Assembly (NCBI RefSeq): GCF_900182925.1
Contig: NZ_LT900024.1
Span: 248,001-312,000 of the forward strand
Reading direction: 5' to 3'
Origin: Psychrobacter sp. LV10R520-6
Lineage (GTDB): Bacteria; Pseudomonadota; Gammaproteobacteria; Pseudomonadales; Moraxellaceae
Length of the DNA stretch: 64,000 nucleotides
This document shows, piece by piece, positions 29,991 through 38,658 of the stretch. The notes beneath the pieces were generated by a model, which saw nothing but the letters and a program-made list of their open reading frames with translations, was not told the origin of the DNA and made no database searches. Positions within the stretch are counted from its first letter, which is position 1. The number at the start of each line of letters is the position of its first letter. Made by a program: the position numbers and the translations under genes.

Positions 29991-31078
29991 TGTTTGGACT
30001 GACACTCAGGACACGTCCATTCGCGCATCTTTAGTGTTAATTCATCTTTGCCAAGGATGTGACTGCAGTTTGAGCAAGTCTTTGAGCTTGGGTAAAAACG
30101 ACCGACTGACTTCACAACCTTGCCTTGCTCATTGGCTTTATAGATAAGCTGACGCTTAAATTCAAAGAAACCCAAATCACTAATGGCGCGTGACAGCTTT
30201 CTATTTTTAACCATGCCTTTGACATTAAGACTTTCAATCGCAATCACATCAAACTCTCTGACCAAGCTAGAGGTTATTTTGTGCAACGAATCCTGCCTGA
30301 TACCTCTGATCTTATAATGCAAACGAGAGAGCTTGGTTTTCGCCTTTTCTCTGTTTTTACTGCCTTTTTTAGTGCGACTCAGGTTTTTATTGAGTGTTCT
30401 TAATTTGCTTAAATATTTAGCTAAGGGCTTAGGTGCTTTAATTTTGGTGCCGTCTGATAAAACTAATAAATCGGTAATACCAAGGTCGATACCAACGCTT
30501 TTACCTGTCTTGATAATCTTTTTAACCCTGTGGTCTAAATCAACTGCAACGCTGACAAACCATTTCCCGCCGCGCTTAGAGATGGTGGCCGCCATTATTT
30601 TACCGTCAAACCGTAAAGCCTCTTTCATGCGCACCCAGCCTAAATTAGGGATGCGAATGGATTTACCTTTAATGGCAAATTGGTCGTTAGAGAGACTGAA
30701 TCTATCGTCTTTACCACGCTTGCGCGTGACGGGGTATTCAGCCAGCCCTTTAAAAAAGTTGTTATAAGCATCGCCCAGTTGCATGATTGCGGCTTGCGGG
30801 GCACATTTTGTCACTTCCGTCATCCACGGGAATAGCTCACGTTTAATGGCGTTCAATTCGCGTCTGAGCTTGGCTTGTGAGGGTCTGTTTAGATTTTTGG
30901 AATCAATCTCAATACCAGCCAATAAACAGGCGTCACGGTAGGCCTTGTCCTCTCTATATTGACGTTGCCACTCATGCAAGGCCCAGTTGTAAGCTTTCCG
31001 CGCCACACCGCAAGCACGGGCAAAATGGTTCGCCTGTACGTTGTTTGGTTTGAGTTCGATGATATGACCACGGATCAT
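29924..31078 (-). CDS. tnpB: RNA-guided endonuclease TnpB (IS607 type)
   Basis: The 384-residue protein looks intact. The RuvC-like nuclease residues are D198 in VGIDLGITD, E282 in VIAIESLNVKGM and the Asp of HDRDLNAS (364-366). The zinc finger has C335/C338 and C356/C359. An N-terminal helix-turn-helix-like region and the KAYNWALHEW motif are also present. TnpB cuts DNA next to a transposon-adjacent motif, guided by RNA from the element's right end, and so helps keep the transposon. It overlaps the serine transposase gene by 4 bp (ATGA), so the two are translationally coupled. Confidence 0.95.
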   Translation of the reverse strand: MIRGHIIELKPNNVQANHFARACGVARKAYNWALHEWQRQYREDKAYRDACLLAGIEIDSKNLNRPSQAKLRRELNAIKRELFPWMTEVTKCAPQAAIMQLGDAYNNFFKGLAEYPVTRKRGKDDRFSLSNDQFAIKGKSIRIPNLGWVRMKEALRFDGKIMAATISKRGGKWFVSVAVDLDHRVKKIIKTGKSVGIDLGITDLLVLSDGTKIKAPKPLAKYLSKLRTLNKNLSRTKKGSKNREKAKTKLSRLHYKIRGIRQDSLHKITSSLVREFDVIAIESLNVKGMVKNRKLSRAISDLGFFEFKRQLIYKANEQGKVVKSVGRFYPSSKTCSNCSHILGKDELTLKMREWTCPECQSKHDRDLNASINILNNATVILTVA

Positions 31079-31686
31079 AATACTTGTTTAACCGCCTCTA
31101 TTAGTTTTTGATTTTTCTTGCTGCGAGAACCGTAGAGCCTCGCTGAAAATACAGTGATAATCTCTAATACATCTTGGGCTAATTCTTGCTCAAAACTAAG
31201 TTCCTCGCCTTGATTGATAATGACCACCTTAACATCACGCGCCTCACATAGCATAAACACCAATTCAGCACCAAAGCGTAAAAGTCTGTCTTTGTGGGTG
31301 ATTACCAGTCGCTCGACTTTGTTGTCAAGAATGTCGTCAAGCAGGGTTTTTAAGCCTTTCTTCTTATAGTTCATACCACTACCAAAATCGGTGATTGTCT
31401 CGAAACGCCAACCTTGTTTGGCACAATAAAGTTCCAAAACCTGCGCTTGGCACTGCAAGTCATCTTTTTGGTCACGACTTGAAACACGAGCATAAGCAAT
31501 GGTTTTTCGGTCTAATTTTGGTGGTGTATTTAAAGGGTGTGGTCTTACTTCATTTAAATCATAACGTCTGTGACCATTTTCGGTTCTTTTGGCGACTAAC
31601 GTACCATCTTCATCCCAACGTCTTAATGTCGATTGAGCAACCCCAAAATGCTTGGCCGCCTCCCCAATACTAACCAGTTTTCCCAT
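31075..31686 (-). CDS. tnpA: IS607 family serine transposase
   Basis: The 203-residue protein has an N-terminal MerR-like DNA-binding helix-turn-helix (SIGEAAKHFGVAQSTLRRWDEDGTL, about 6-30) and a resolvase/invertase catalytic domain with the nucleophile Ser in YARVSSRDQ (about 69-70) and ERLVITHKDRLLRFG. This inverted domain order (HTH first) defines IS607. It catalyses transposition without target duplication. GATAGGGTT lies directly before the start and the word GATAGGGTTA recurs about 85 bp upstream. Confidence 0.95.
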   Translation of the reverse strand: MGKLVSIGEAAKHFGVAQSTLRRWDEDGTLVAKRTENGHRRYDLNEVRPHPLNTPPKLDRKTIAYARVSSRDQKDDLQCQAQVLELYCAKQGWRFETITDFGSGMNYKKKGLKTLLDDILDNKVERLVITHKDRLLRFGAELVFMLCEARDVKVVIINQGEELSFEQELAQDVLEIITVFSARLYGSRSKKNQKLIEAVKQVL

Positions 31687-31981
31687 AACCCTATCTCTTT
31701 ATTGTTTTTTAATTTACTTATTATAGATATAAATGATTAGAATTGGTTATATTTTAGGTAACTGTTCGTAACCCTATCGCTATAAAAATAGTCACGTAAA
31801 GCATAAAAGTTATAAGCGACATAATTAAAATATGGACACAAGCGTTCACTCAAAATAACTTATAGTGATACTATCGACGTTATACTAGAGACAACATGAT
31901 TCGACAAATGAAGAACGATGGATTCTAACAATAATAATGAGTGATAATAGTAAATGAGTGATAATAGTATAAGGAAGAGTA

Positions 31982-32770
31982 ATGAGTTTATGTGAGATCG
32001 TACGTTTAGAGGGGTACATTCAAAGTACTTATCTGGCGGTGTATCCTAACAAAATCTTACTACTGGATGGCTGTTGTCGTCCTGATGTGAAGATAGTGCT
32101 GGATTACATCCAAACGACCTTACAGCGGCCCGTTAGTGATCTAAAAGTAGTAATAGTCACACATATGCATCCCGATCATGCGGGCGGAGCGAACAAGCTT
32201 AGAAAGGCAACAGGCTGCCGTATTGTATCCGCAGATAAATCAAAACAGTGGTATAACAGTATTGGGGGTCAGGCGATGCACTTGGTCGATATTGGCTTGG
32301 CTCATTATGTGGCTAAGCGTCAAGGTCGTCCGTTCAAAAAACTATGGTATTCGGCGCATCTCCATCCTGACACTACGGTTCAAGACGGTGATCTCATTCC
32401 TGAGTTTGATGACTGGCAAGTATTAGAAACCCCAGGGCACACCGATCGAGACTTATCCCTTTTTCATTTACCAAGCCATCAAGTTTATACTGCGGACTTG
32501 ATTATTAAGCTGCGGCATAAGTTCGTTGCTCCGTTTCCAATTTATGATCCTAAAACCTATATTCGTTCTCTACAAAAGATTAAAGATCTGAACCCATCAA
32601 GCGTGATGATGGCGCATGGACGTAGCCTCACGATTGATGCGGCGACTTTCGATATGCTAATTGCTCAAGCTCCTAAGCATCGGCGTACGGTAAAAGATAC
32701 CATTCGTCATAAATTGTTATGGCGACAAAATTTTGATTCTTATTCGAAGAGGCAATCTAAGAAAAAGTAA
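31982..32770 (+). CDS. MBL-fold metallo-hydrolase
   Basis: The 262-residue protein is a metallo-beta-lactamase-fold hydrolase. The HxHxDH motif is THMHPDHAGG (H61, H63, D65, H66), followed by ETPGHTDRDLSLF (third His), VYTADLII (bridging Asp) and MMAHGRS (last His). All metal ligands are present. Substrate unknown; relatives include glyoxalase II-like and lactonase-like enzymes. The C-terminus is strongly basic (RHRRTVKDTIRHKLLWRQ), which is unusual for the family and may bind nucleic acid or membrane. AAGGAAG precedes the ATG. Monocistronic. Confidence 0.85.
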   Translation: MSLCEIVRLEGYIQSTYLAVYPNKILLLDGCCRPDVKIVLDYIQTTLQRPVSDLKVVIVTHMHPDHAGGANKLRKATGCRIVSADKSKQWYNSIGGQAMHLVDIGLAHYVAKRQGRPFKKLWYSAHLHPDTTVQDGDLIPEFDDWQVLETPGHTDRDLSLFHLPSHQVYTADLIIKLRHKFVAPFPIYDPKTYIRSLQKIKDLNPSSVMMAHGRSLTIDAATFDMLIAQAPKHRRTVKDTIRHKLLWRQNFDSYSKRQSKKK

Positions 32771-33047
32771 TTTAAGTCTATAAGGCTGGCCTAATATAGT
32801 CGATTGACAGTAAAATCGTTACCGTATCAACCGTACTAATCTATAGCTGACACCTGGTTTTACTGTGCCAGGATTATTATCCATTGACTGGGTAAACCTA
32901 TTACAGTTTTAGATTGAACGAATGAAGGCAGTTGCTTTACTAAGCCAGCTGTCATCATCTTTTAGTATTCCGTCATCTTTCTTATGTTTGACTCACGATA
33001 TATTATTGACACTTTATAGGGTAAAAGAGTCTTTAAGAAATATTAAG
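32771..33047. other. Intergenic region after the MBL gene
   Basis: No gene seen. A reading frame that continues rightward into the tRNA-Lys gene is an artefact of the antisense tRNA sequence. Confidence 0.6.
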
Positions 33048-33086
33048 CAAAAAAAAAGCCCAGTCATTATATATAATGACTGGGCT
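33048..33086 (-). terminator. tRNA-Lys operon terminator
   Basis: A perfect 15-bp palindrome (33057-33086, AGCCCAGTCATTATA and its complement) with a run of ten A on the left, which is a U-run on the minus-strand transcript. Confidence 0.88.
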
Positions 33087-33094
33087 CTAGAATA

Positions 33095-33170
33095 TGGTGG
33101 GCCGTCCGCGATTCGAACGCGGGACCAATTGATTAAAAGTCAACTGCTCTACCAACTGAGCTAACGGCCC
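33095..33170 (-). tRNA. tRNA-Lys (TTT), copy 2
   Basis: Minus-strand 76-nt cloverleaf: GGGCCGT / ACGGCCC acceptor, anticodon arm TTGA-CTTTTAA-TCAA (anticodon TTT) and encoded CCA. Sequence is identical to the copy at 33360-33435. Confidence 0.97.
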
Positions 33171-33237
33171 TGAAGAGCGGATAAAAAAAGCACTGCTTTT
33201 TTAGCTTCGCAAGTTAAATTTCCTTAAAGGGAAATTT
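33171..33237 (-). other. tRNA leader module before tRNA-Lys copy 2
   Basis: On the minus strand: AAATTTCCCTTTAAGGAAATTT, CTTGCG, hairpin AAAAAAGC-agt-GCTTTTTT (33184-33202), then TATCCGCTCTTCA directly before the tRNA. It matches the modules before tRNA-Ile and tRNA-Ala, including the AAGCAGTGCTT hairpin tip shared with tRNA-Ala. Confidence 0.6.
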
Positions 33238-33359
33238 ATTAAAGCTTGATATCTGTAAGACATCAATTTTGAATTTACATTGTCGTAAATTCTGTAGAAC
33301 TTAACTTATTAAGCCAAAGCCGAATAGGGCAAAATGCATAATAAGGTCTAACTGAAATA

Positions 33360-33435
33360 TGGTGGGCCGTCCGCGATTCGAACGCGGGACCAATTGATTA
33401 AAAGTCAACTGCTCTACCAACTGAGCTAACGGCCC
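33360..33435 (-). tRNA. tRNA-Lys (TTT), copy 1
   Basis: Identical to the other copy; 76 nt with encoded CCA. The two lie 189 bp apart and probably share one transcript from the promoter at 33718-33745 to the terminator at 33048. Confidence 0.97.
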
Positions 33436-33490
33436 TGAAGAGCGTATAAAAAAAGCGCTGCTTTTTTAGCTCTGCAAGAGAAAATCTTTT
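33436..33490 (-). other. tRNA leader module before tRNA-Lys copy 1
   Basis: Minus strand: CTCTTGCAGAGC, hairpin AAAAAAGC-agc-GCTTTTTT, TATACGCTCTTCA, tRNA. Near-duplicate of the module before copy 2. Confidence 0.58.
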
Positions 33491-33539
33491 TGACAATATT
33501 TTCTAAAAACTATGCTAATAATTGATGTATCTTGTTATT

Positions 33540-33616
33540 AGCAAGTCAAAATCCTTTAAATAGGATTTTGTTAAAACAATGCAATTAAACAGATATCTCT
33601 GTCCGAGCGCAAGAGA
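33540..33616 (-). other. Leader-like module with no tRNA after it
   Basis: Minus strand: CTCTTGCGCTCGGA (33602-33615), identical to the 14 nt at 17064-17077 before tRNA-Ala, then hairpin ACAGA-gata-TCTGT, then hairpin CAAAATCC / GGATTTTG (33547-33570). No cloverleaf follows before the next module. Confidence 0.45.
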
Positions 33617-33717
33617 ATTTATATTTTCGTAAATTCTACAAACTTATAGTTTAAAAAAAATAGACATTAATCTTGTTTCACTGTTTAGAAATTTTGTATC
33701 CCTAAACGTGAGAGCAC

Positions 33718-33745
33718 ATTATATATATTACTGTGATAATTACAA
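33718..33745 (-). promoter_or_regulatory. Probable promoter of the tRNA-Lys pair
   Basis: Minus strand: -35 TTGTAA and -10 TATAAT with a 16-bp spacer, the same spacing as the three rRNA promoters. The rest of 33436-33863 has no gene. Confidence 0.5.
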
Positions 33746-33863
33746 CCCCGTAGCCTAAAAAAAGTGCAATTGACGCCATAAAGTAAACATTTTCACAAAA
33801 TATTGCCCAGAGGTTGTCTTTTAAATTCTTTAAACCGTTATCAAGGTTTTAGTAAATATGGAT

Positions 33864-35864
33864 TCAATCTCTAGAAAGGGCTTCTACAGGATCAAGTTTT
33901 GCCGCATTGCGGGCAGGTAAGAAACCAAAAATAATACCGATAAGCGTCGAGCAGACAAAAGCGGCAATGATAGATGTTGGGGAGTAGATAACTTTAAAGC
34001 TATCACCGCCAACACGGTTAATCAGCTCACCGATGGCAAACGCTAACCCGATACCAAGTAGACCACCCAAAATACAGACCAGTACGGCTTCAATCAAGAA
34101 CTGTTGCATGATATCGCTTTGACGAGCACCAACAGCCATTCGCACTCCAATTTCATTGGTGCGTTCAGTGACTGAGACTAGCATGATATTCATAACGCCA
34201 ATACCGCCAACAACTAAGGAGATAATGGCAATAGATGAAATCAGCAAGGTTAGGGCAGCAGTGGTAGATTCGATAGTTTGGCGAATAGAGTCTGAGTTGC
34301 GTATTCGAAAGTCATCCGTACCGTGACGACTTATCATTAGCTCAGAGATGGCAGACTCTGCGGCAGAGGATGAAATATTATCATCAATGAGTGCCACGAA
34401 GCTTTCGATATAAGCACTACCTATAAGCCGTGACATCATAGTGGTGTAGGGCATATACAGGGTCGGAGAGTCCAGACTGCCTCTACCAAAACCGCTGTCG
34501 TTGGGTGCCAATACGCCAATCACTCGCCCTGGTACGCTACCTATCAAGAGTACTTCACCGATGGGATTGGCATTATCAGGGAAAAAGGTTTGCTTGGCAT
34601 TGTTATCAATAATAATATCTTGGGTACGGCGTAAGATACTTTGCTCATCGAAGCCTTGACCTTGAATCAAGGTTTCACCACTGACATTGAGATAGTCTTT
34701 ACCGACCCCGCTGACACTGGTGGCCTCTTGTATATTACGATAGCGTACGTTGGTATTGCTATCGAGCTGCGGGCTAACACTAACAACATACGGCTGATCA
34801 GCGACAGCTTGTGCGTCTTGCGGGGTTAGGTTGTCATCCCCATAACTGCGCCTTGGATCGCCATACGGATAGCCGTCAGAGATGGTGATGGTATTGGTAC
34901 CAAGTGAGCTGATATTGGTTAAGATTTGCGCTTGTGAGCCTTTACCTAAACCAACTACTGATACGACCGAGGCAATACCAATAATAATGCCTAACATGGT
35001 TAATAGAGTACGCATTTTATGAGCGCGCATGGCCAGTAATGACATCTTGAACGCTTCAAATAAACGGTCAATAAAGCTACTAAAGGCACTCTTGCGGTTT
35101 TTGTCTAAAATAGGTTCAGGCTGAGCTTGTGTCTGTTGATAATGTTCAGTTTTATAATCAGCGATAACATAACCATCTTTGAGCTCAATCACTCGCTCAG
35201 CTTGAGCCGCCAGATTGGGATCATGAGTAACCATGATAATAGTGTGACCTCGAGCGTTTAAGTCTTGCAATATTTGCATCACATCGTCGCCGGACTTACT
35301 ATCCAGCGCGCCGGTTGGCTCATCCGCTAAAATAATATCACCGCCATTCATTAGCGCTCGCGCAATAGAGACCCGTTGCTGCTGCCCACCAGACAGCTGA
35401 CTGGGACGGTTGCCGACCTTATCTGCCAGTCCTAAGTCCGTCAGTAACTGCTCGGCACGCTGACTGCGCGCTTGGCCGTCCATACCTGCATATACTGCAG
35501 GTACTGCGACGTTGTCTCGAGCATTGATGTCACCGAGTAAATGATACCGCTGAAAAATAAAGCCAAAATGCTCACGGCGTAGTTTTGCCAGCTCATCAGC
35601 CTCTAAGCGACTGACTGACTGCCCAAAAATTTGATAGTCGCCAGCGCTTGCTTGGTCCAAACAACCTAGAATGTTCATCAAGGTAGACTTGCCAGAACCT
35701 GACTGTCCAATAATGGCGACCATTTCGCCTTGGTTAATGGTCAGATTGATATCATGCAGCACGCGAATAATTTGCTCGCCGGCCTTGAATTCTTTAATCA
35801 CTCCCTTGACTTGCATCAAGGGAATCTCCATCGCGGCGTTTGTAGTAGGGTCTTGGATGCTCAT
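33864..35864 (-). CDS. macB: MacB-type ABC transporter, ATP-binding and permease
   Basis: The 666-residue protein has an N-terminal ATPase (Walker A GQSGSGKST 53-61, signature LSGGQQQR, Walker B IILADEPTGALDS), then a membrane segment near 275-310, a large periplasmic MacB core domain (about 310-540) and three FtsX-type C-terminal helices (about 545-655). It is a mechanotransmission pump that drives substrates through MacA and an outer membrane channel. The MacA gene lies 83 bp upstream on the same strand. The substrate could be macrolides, heme precursors, toxins or lipopeptides. No TolC gene is adjacent. Confidence 0.93.
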   Translation of the reverse strand: MSIQDPTTNAAMEIPLMQVKGVIKEFKAGEQIIRVLHDINLTINQGEMVAIIGQSGSGKSTLMNILGCLDQASAGDYQIFGQSVSRLEADELAKLRREHFGFIFQRYHLLGDINARDNVAVPAVYAGMDGQARSQRAEQLLTDLGLADKVGNRPSQLSGGQQQRVSIARALMNGGDIILADEPTGALDSKSGDDVMQILQDLNARGHTIIMVTHDPNLAAQAERVIELKDGYVIADYKTEHYQQTQAQPEPILDKNRKSAFSSFIDRLFEAFKMSLLAMRAHKMRTLLTMLGIIIGIASVVSVVGLGKGSQAQILTNISSLGTNTITISDGYPYGDPRRSYGDDNLTPQDAQAVADQPYVVSVSPQLDSNTNVRYRNIQEATSVSGVGKDYLNVSGETLIQGQGFDEQSILRRTQDIIIDNNAKQTFFPDNANPIGEVLLIGSVPGRVIGVLAPNDSGFGRGSLDSPTLYMPYTTMMSRLIGSAYIESFVALIDDNISSSAAESAISELMISRHGTDDFRIRNSDSIRQTIESTTAALTLLISSIAIISLVVGGIGVMNIMLVSVTERTNEIGVRMAVGARQSDIMQQFLIEAVLVCILGGLLGIGLAFAIGELINRVGGDSFKVIYSPTSIIAAFVCSTLIGIIFGFLPARNAAKLDPVEALSRD

Positions 35865-35947
35865 CTGCCATGCTGCCTATATCAATATTGCTTCTATAAA
35901 TCAATGTCAAAAGCTAGTCTTTTTCGTCACATGCTGAATACTGACCA

Positions 35948-37336
35948 TTAGAACGGTCCACCACCTTTACTGGATTTTTCTAATCCTTCTTCGCTCAAAA
36001 TAACTTCGTCACCCACACTTAATCCACTTAAAATTTGCGCATTAACGCGGTTATTTATCCCCACTTTTACCCGTTGGTCAACGACTTGTCCATCGGCTTT
36101 GAGAATGCGTACTTTGGCTATTGTGGTGTTTGAATTGTTACTACTAGAGCTGCTATTGCTAGAGTCGCTATTGTTAGCGCTGTCGTTCTGAGCAGTAGGA
36201 TTGTCGCTACTATTGGTTTTTTTAAGCTTACCCGCAGGTTGCAAGGCGGCGGAAGGAATCAGTAAGGCGTCTTTGGCTTGATCAATGACAATATAAACTT
36301 GCGCGGTCATATCAATACGAAAGCGGCGCTCGGTATTGGGCACTTCAATGTAGCCGACATAATAGATAGCAGAATCGGTTGAGCTGGTATCGCTGATAAT
36401 CTCAGGTGCCGGTTCAATGGCCTTAAGTATGGCATCGTACTTTTGATCAGGATTACCGATGATATTGAAATATACTGGCATTCCTGCCTGTACATTGATG
36501 ACATCAGCTTCAGAGATTTGCGCGTTAATACGTACCGTTGATAAGTCGGCTAAAGTAACAATCGTTGGGGCAGTTTGGTTGGCGTTGACGGTCGTGCCCT
36601 GCTCAGTAGTAATGGATACTACAGTGCCTGTTATGGGGGCGCGAATGGTAGTGTAGCTGAGGTCTTCTTGCGCGGTGTTGACGTTAGTTTGTGATTTGCG
36701 TAGCGCAGCCCGTTGGCTATTAATATTCGCTTGCGTGGTAGCAATTGCGGCTTTGGCGGTATCGATGGCGGCATAGGAATTGGCAACCGCGGCTTTAGCA
36801 GTATCAATAGCCGTCGCTTGGGTATCGTACTCTTGCTGCGAGATGGCATCGATGGCGACCAAAGACTGCAAACGTGCAAAGTCAGACTGGGCTTGTTTTA
36901 ACTCCGACTGACGACTGGCAAGGTCAGCATAAGCACTTTTCAGGCCTGCCTCCTTACTTAAGGTTTCGGCTCTTGCGCTTTGAAGTGCGGCTTCACTTTG
37001 CTCAAGGCTGGCTTGCTCATTACTCAGGTTATTCTTTTGCGTGACTTGGTCAATTTGTGCGATAAGGTCGCCTTGTTGTACCTCGTCACCCACTTCAACG
37101 AATAGCCGTTTGACTTCACCAGACACTTGCGCCCCAACGTCGACGGTATTGAGTGCTTTGACTTTACCAGAAGCCATGACGTTATTTTCGATATCGCCAA
37201 TCTCAGTAATCGCAGTGAGATAGTTGGGTTGGGTTTCTTTTGGTTTGAAGATGTTGTAGGCTAAAGCTACTAACGCTATGATTATTAAGGCAATAACGCC
37301 CCATTTAATAGCAGGATTTTTGCTAATTTTACGCAT
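35948..37336 (-). CDS. macA: MacA-type periplasmic adaptor
   Basis: The 462-residue membrane-fusion protein has an N-terminal anchor helix (WGVIALIIIALVALAYNIF), a lipoyl half-motif (VDVGAQVSGEVKRLFVEVGDEVQQGDLIAQID), a long alpha-hairpin (about 100-235) and beta-barrel and membrane-proximal domains. An unusual low-complexity insert rich in Ser and Asn (about residues 375-405, SSNSSSSSNNSN in its middle) interrupts the membrane-proximal domain. It couples MacB to an outer membrane factor. First gene of the macAB operon. Confidence 0.93.
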   Translation of the reverse strand: MRKISKNPAIKWGVIALIIIALVALAYNIFKPKETQPNYLTAITEIGDIENNVMASGKVKALNTVDVGAQVSGEVKRLFVEVGDEVQQGDLIAQIDQVTQKNNLSNEQASLEQSEAALQSARAETLSKEAGLKSAYADLASRQSELKQAQSDFARLQSLVAIDAISQQEYDTQATAIDTAKAAVANSYAAIDTAKAAIATTQANINSQRAALRKSQTNVNTAQEDLSYTTIRAPITGTVVSITTEQGTTVNANQTAPTIVTLADLSTVRINAQISEADVINVQAGMPVYFNIIGNPDQKYDAILKAIEPAPEIISDTSSTDSAIYYVGYIEVPNTERRFRIDMTAQVYIVIDQAKDALLIPSAALQPAGKLKKTNSSDNPTAQNDSANNSDSSNSSSSSNNSNTTIAKVRILKADGQVVDQRVKVGINNRVNAQILSGLSVGDEVILSEEGLEKSSKGGGPF

Positions 37337-37515
37337 GACGACAGTCCAATCACAATTAAATCGAGTGTAAGTATAGTAAAGGCTTGATGTGCAAAAGGGA
37401 ATGGTAATTAGTTTGCGAAAGGTTAAGGGAACACCCTAAGGCAGGAGTAAATCTTTGATCATAGTAGTAAAAAGTGACTCATGTGAAGGGTTAAGAGGAC
37501 GACAGTGTTCACTTA

Positions 37516-38625
37516 TTAAGCTGCAAACAACCGCTGTCCCGATAATTCCAACGCTGCTTGCAATAACAACTCCCATGCGGGTTGACGCACGACACCTTTA
37601 ATCGCTTGGTCACAGCGATAGATTAACGTGGGCCACTCGGCCGTTTGTGCTTTTGATTGCCGGCGAGAAGCTTGTTGGTACAACCCTTGTTTGCTACGCC
37701 AAATACCTAATGCTTGCGGGTCTTGACCATCAAGTAAAGCCATGATGTGGCGCATGTCTTTACTGATTGCCCATAGCACTAAGGTGGTTGGCTCATCTGT
37801 GGCTTTGAGCTGAAATATAATTTTTGCGACTTGGGCACTATTACCCGCTAACATGGCATCGGATAAATCAAACACGCTAAACTGCGCATCACTGACCAAT
37901 GCCGCTTGTAAATCAGTGATATCCAGCGCTACGTTTGCAGAAGTATTGATAGAAGTGCTGCTCTTATCATTGGCTTCAGGAATATTTGCGGCTAACTGCT
38001 TATTATTATCTGCCAGCTGTGGAGCAAACAGATAAGACAAACGCCATAAAGTCTGATAGGCACTTAACAGATGATGCTCAGTATGTGACATCAAAAGCTG
38101 CCAAGCTTCTTGTGATAGCCTTAGTCCGAACTGTTGCGCTTGTATCTGTAACAGTTGTTGGCGTTGTTGCTCGTTGTATAAGTTGCAATCAATAATGTTA
38201 CCGTATTGAGCAAAAGGAGCAAACCATTTGCTGCTTTGGGCGCGGCGATCTTGCTTGGGTGTCAGCCATAATAAGCTGTGGCTATGTGCGCCAGTTTGTG
38301 CGTCCACTGCAAAGCGTTCAAGCTCAGCGATGACAGCTTTATCTGGCTTATGATTGCCTGTCACAATCAAAGCACTGGCATCATCAAATAAGGATTGGCT
38401 ACTGAGCTCTGATAACACTTCTTGCCAGCTCTTAACGGAGACCAGCTCGATACGCTTCCTGGCATAGTTTTGCGCGCGCCAATGCGGACGCAACGCATCA
38501 ATAAGCCACTGATGCAATAGCGGCTCATCACCATGCGCCAGCCACAAGCCCGCTACCGCAACTGAAGGTTGCAATAGCTTGGGATAGGCTTGTATAAAGG
38601 ACTCTTGCATAAGGTTTTGAGCCAT
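37516..38625 (-). CDS. holA: DNA polymerase III subunit delta
   Basis: The 369-residue protein is the delta subunit of the clamp loader, which opens the beta clamp. It has the N-terminal LWLAHGDEPLLHQWLIDALRPHWRAQNY region, SLFDDASALIV and the C-terminal helical collar with ELLLQAALELSGQRLF. A Ser/Asn-rich loop near 215-230 is longer than in E. coli HolA. No strong ribosome binding site precedes the ATG, but lptE ends 33 bp upstream, so translation may be coupled. Order leuS-lptE-holA is a conserved gammaproteobacterial cluster. Confidence 0.9.
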   Translation of the reverse strand: MAQNLMQESFIQAYPKLLQPSVAVAGLWLAHGDEPLLHQWLIDALRPHWRAQNYARKRIELVSVKSWQEVLSELSSQSLFDDASALIVTGNHKPDKAVIAELERFAVDAQTGAHSHSLLWLTPKQDRRAQSSKWFAPFAQYGNIIDCNLYNEQQRQQLLQIQAQQFGLRLSQEAWQLLMSHTEHHLLSAYQTLWRLSYLFAPQLADNNKQLAANIPEANDKSSTSINTSANVALDITDLQAALVSDAQFSVFDLSDAMLAGNSAQVAKIIFQLKATDEPTTLVLWAISKDMRHIMALLDGQDPQALGIWRSKQGLYQQASRRQSKAQTAEWPTLIYRCDQAIKGVVRQPAWELLLQAALELSGQRLFAA

Positions 38626-38658
38626 CAGTTTATTGAGTGAAGGAAAGTACGATAGAAA

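Larger units (their letters stand above)
29800..31790 (-). mobile_element. IS607 family insertion sequence, apparently complete
   Basis: Contains intact tnpA and tnpB in the standard overlapping order. IS607 elements lack inverted repeats and target duplications, so the outer limits are estimates from the flanks: right end somewhere between the katE terminator and the conserved block at 29818, left end near the second GATAGGGTTA copy at 31770-31780. Confidence 0.75.

Noticed and set aside
32922..33164. An 80-codon plus-strand frame ending in GGPSAIRTRDQLIKSQLLYQLS
   Set aside because: Its end is the antisense of tRNA-Lys, a well-known source of false proteins.
33048..33490. Duplicated tRNA-Lys segments considered as a CRISPR or mobile repeat
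   Set aside because: The repeat unit is the tRNA plus its leader; there are only two copies and no spacer regularity.
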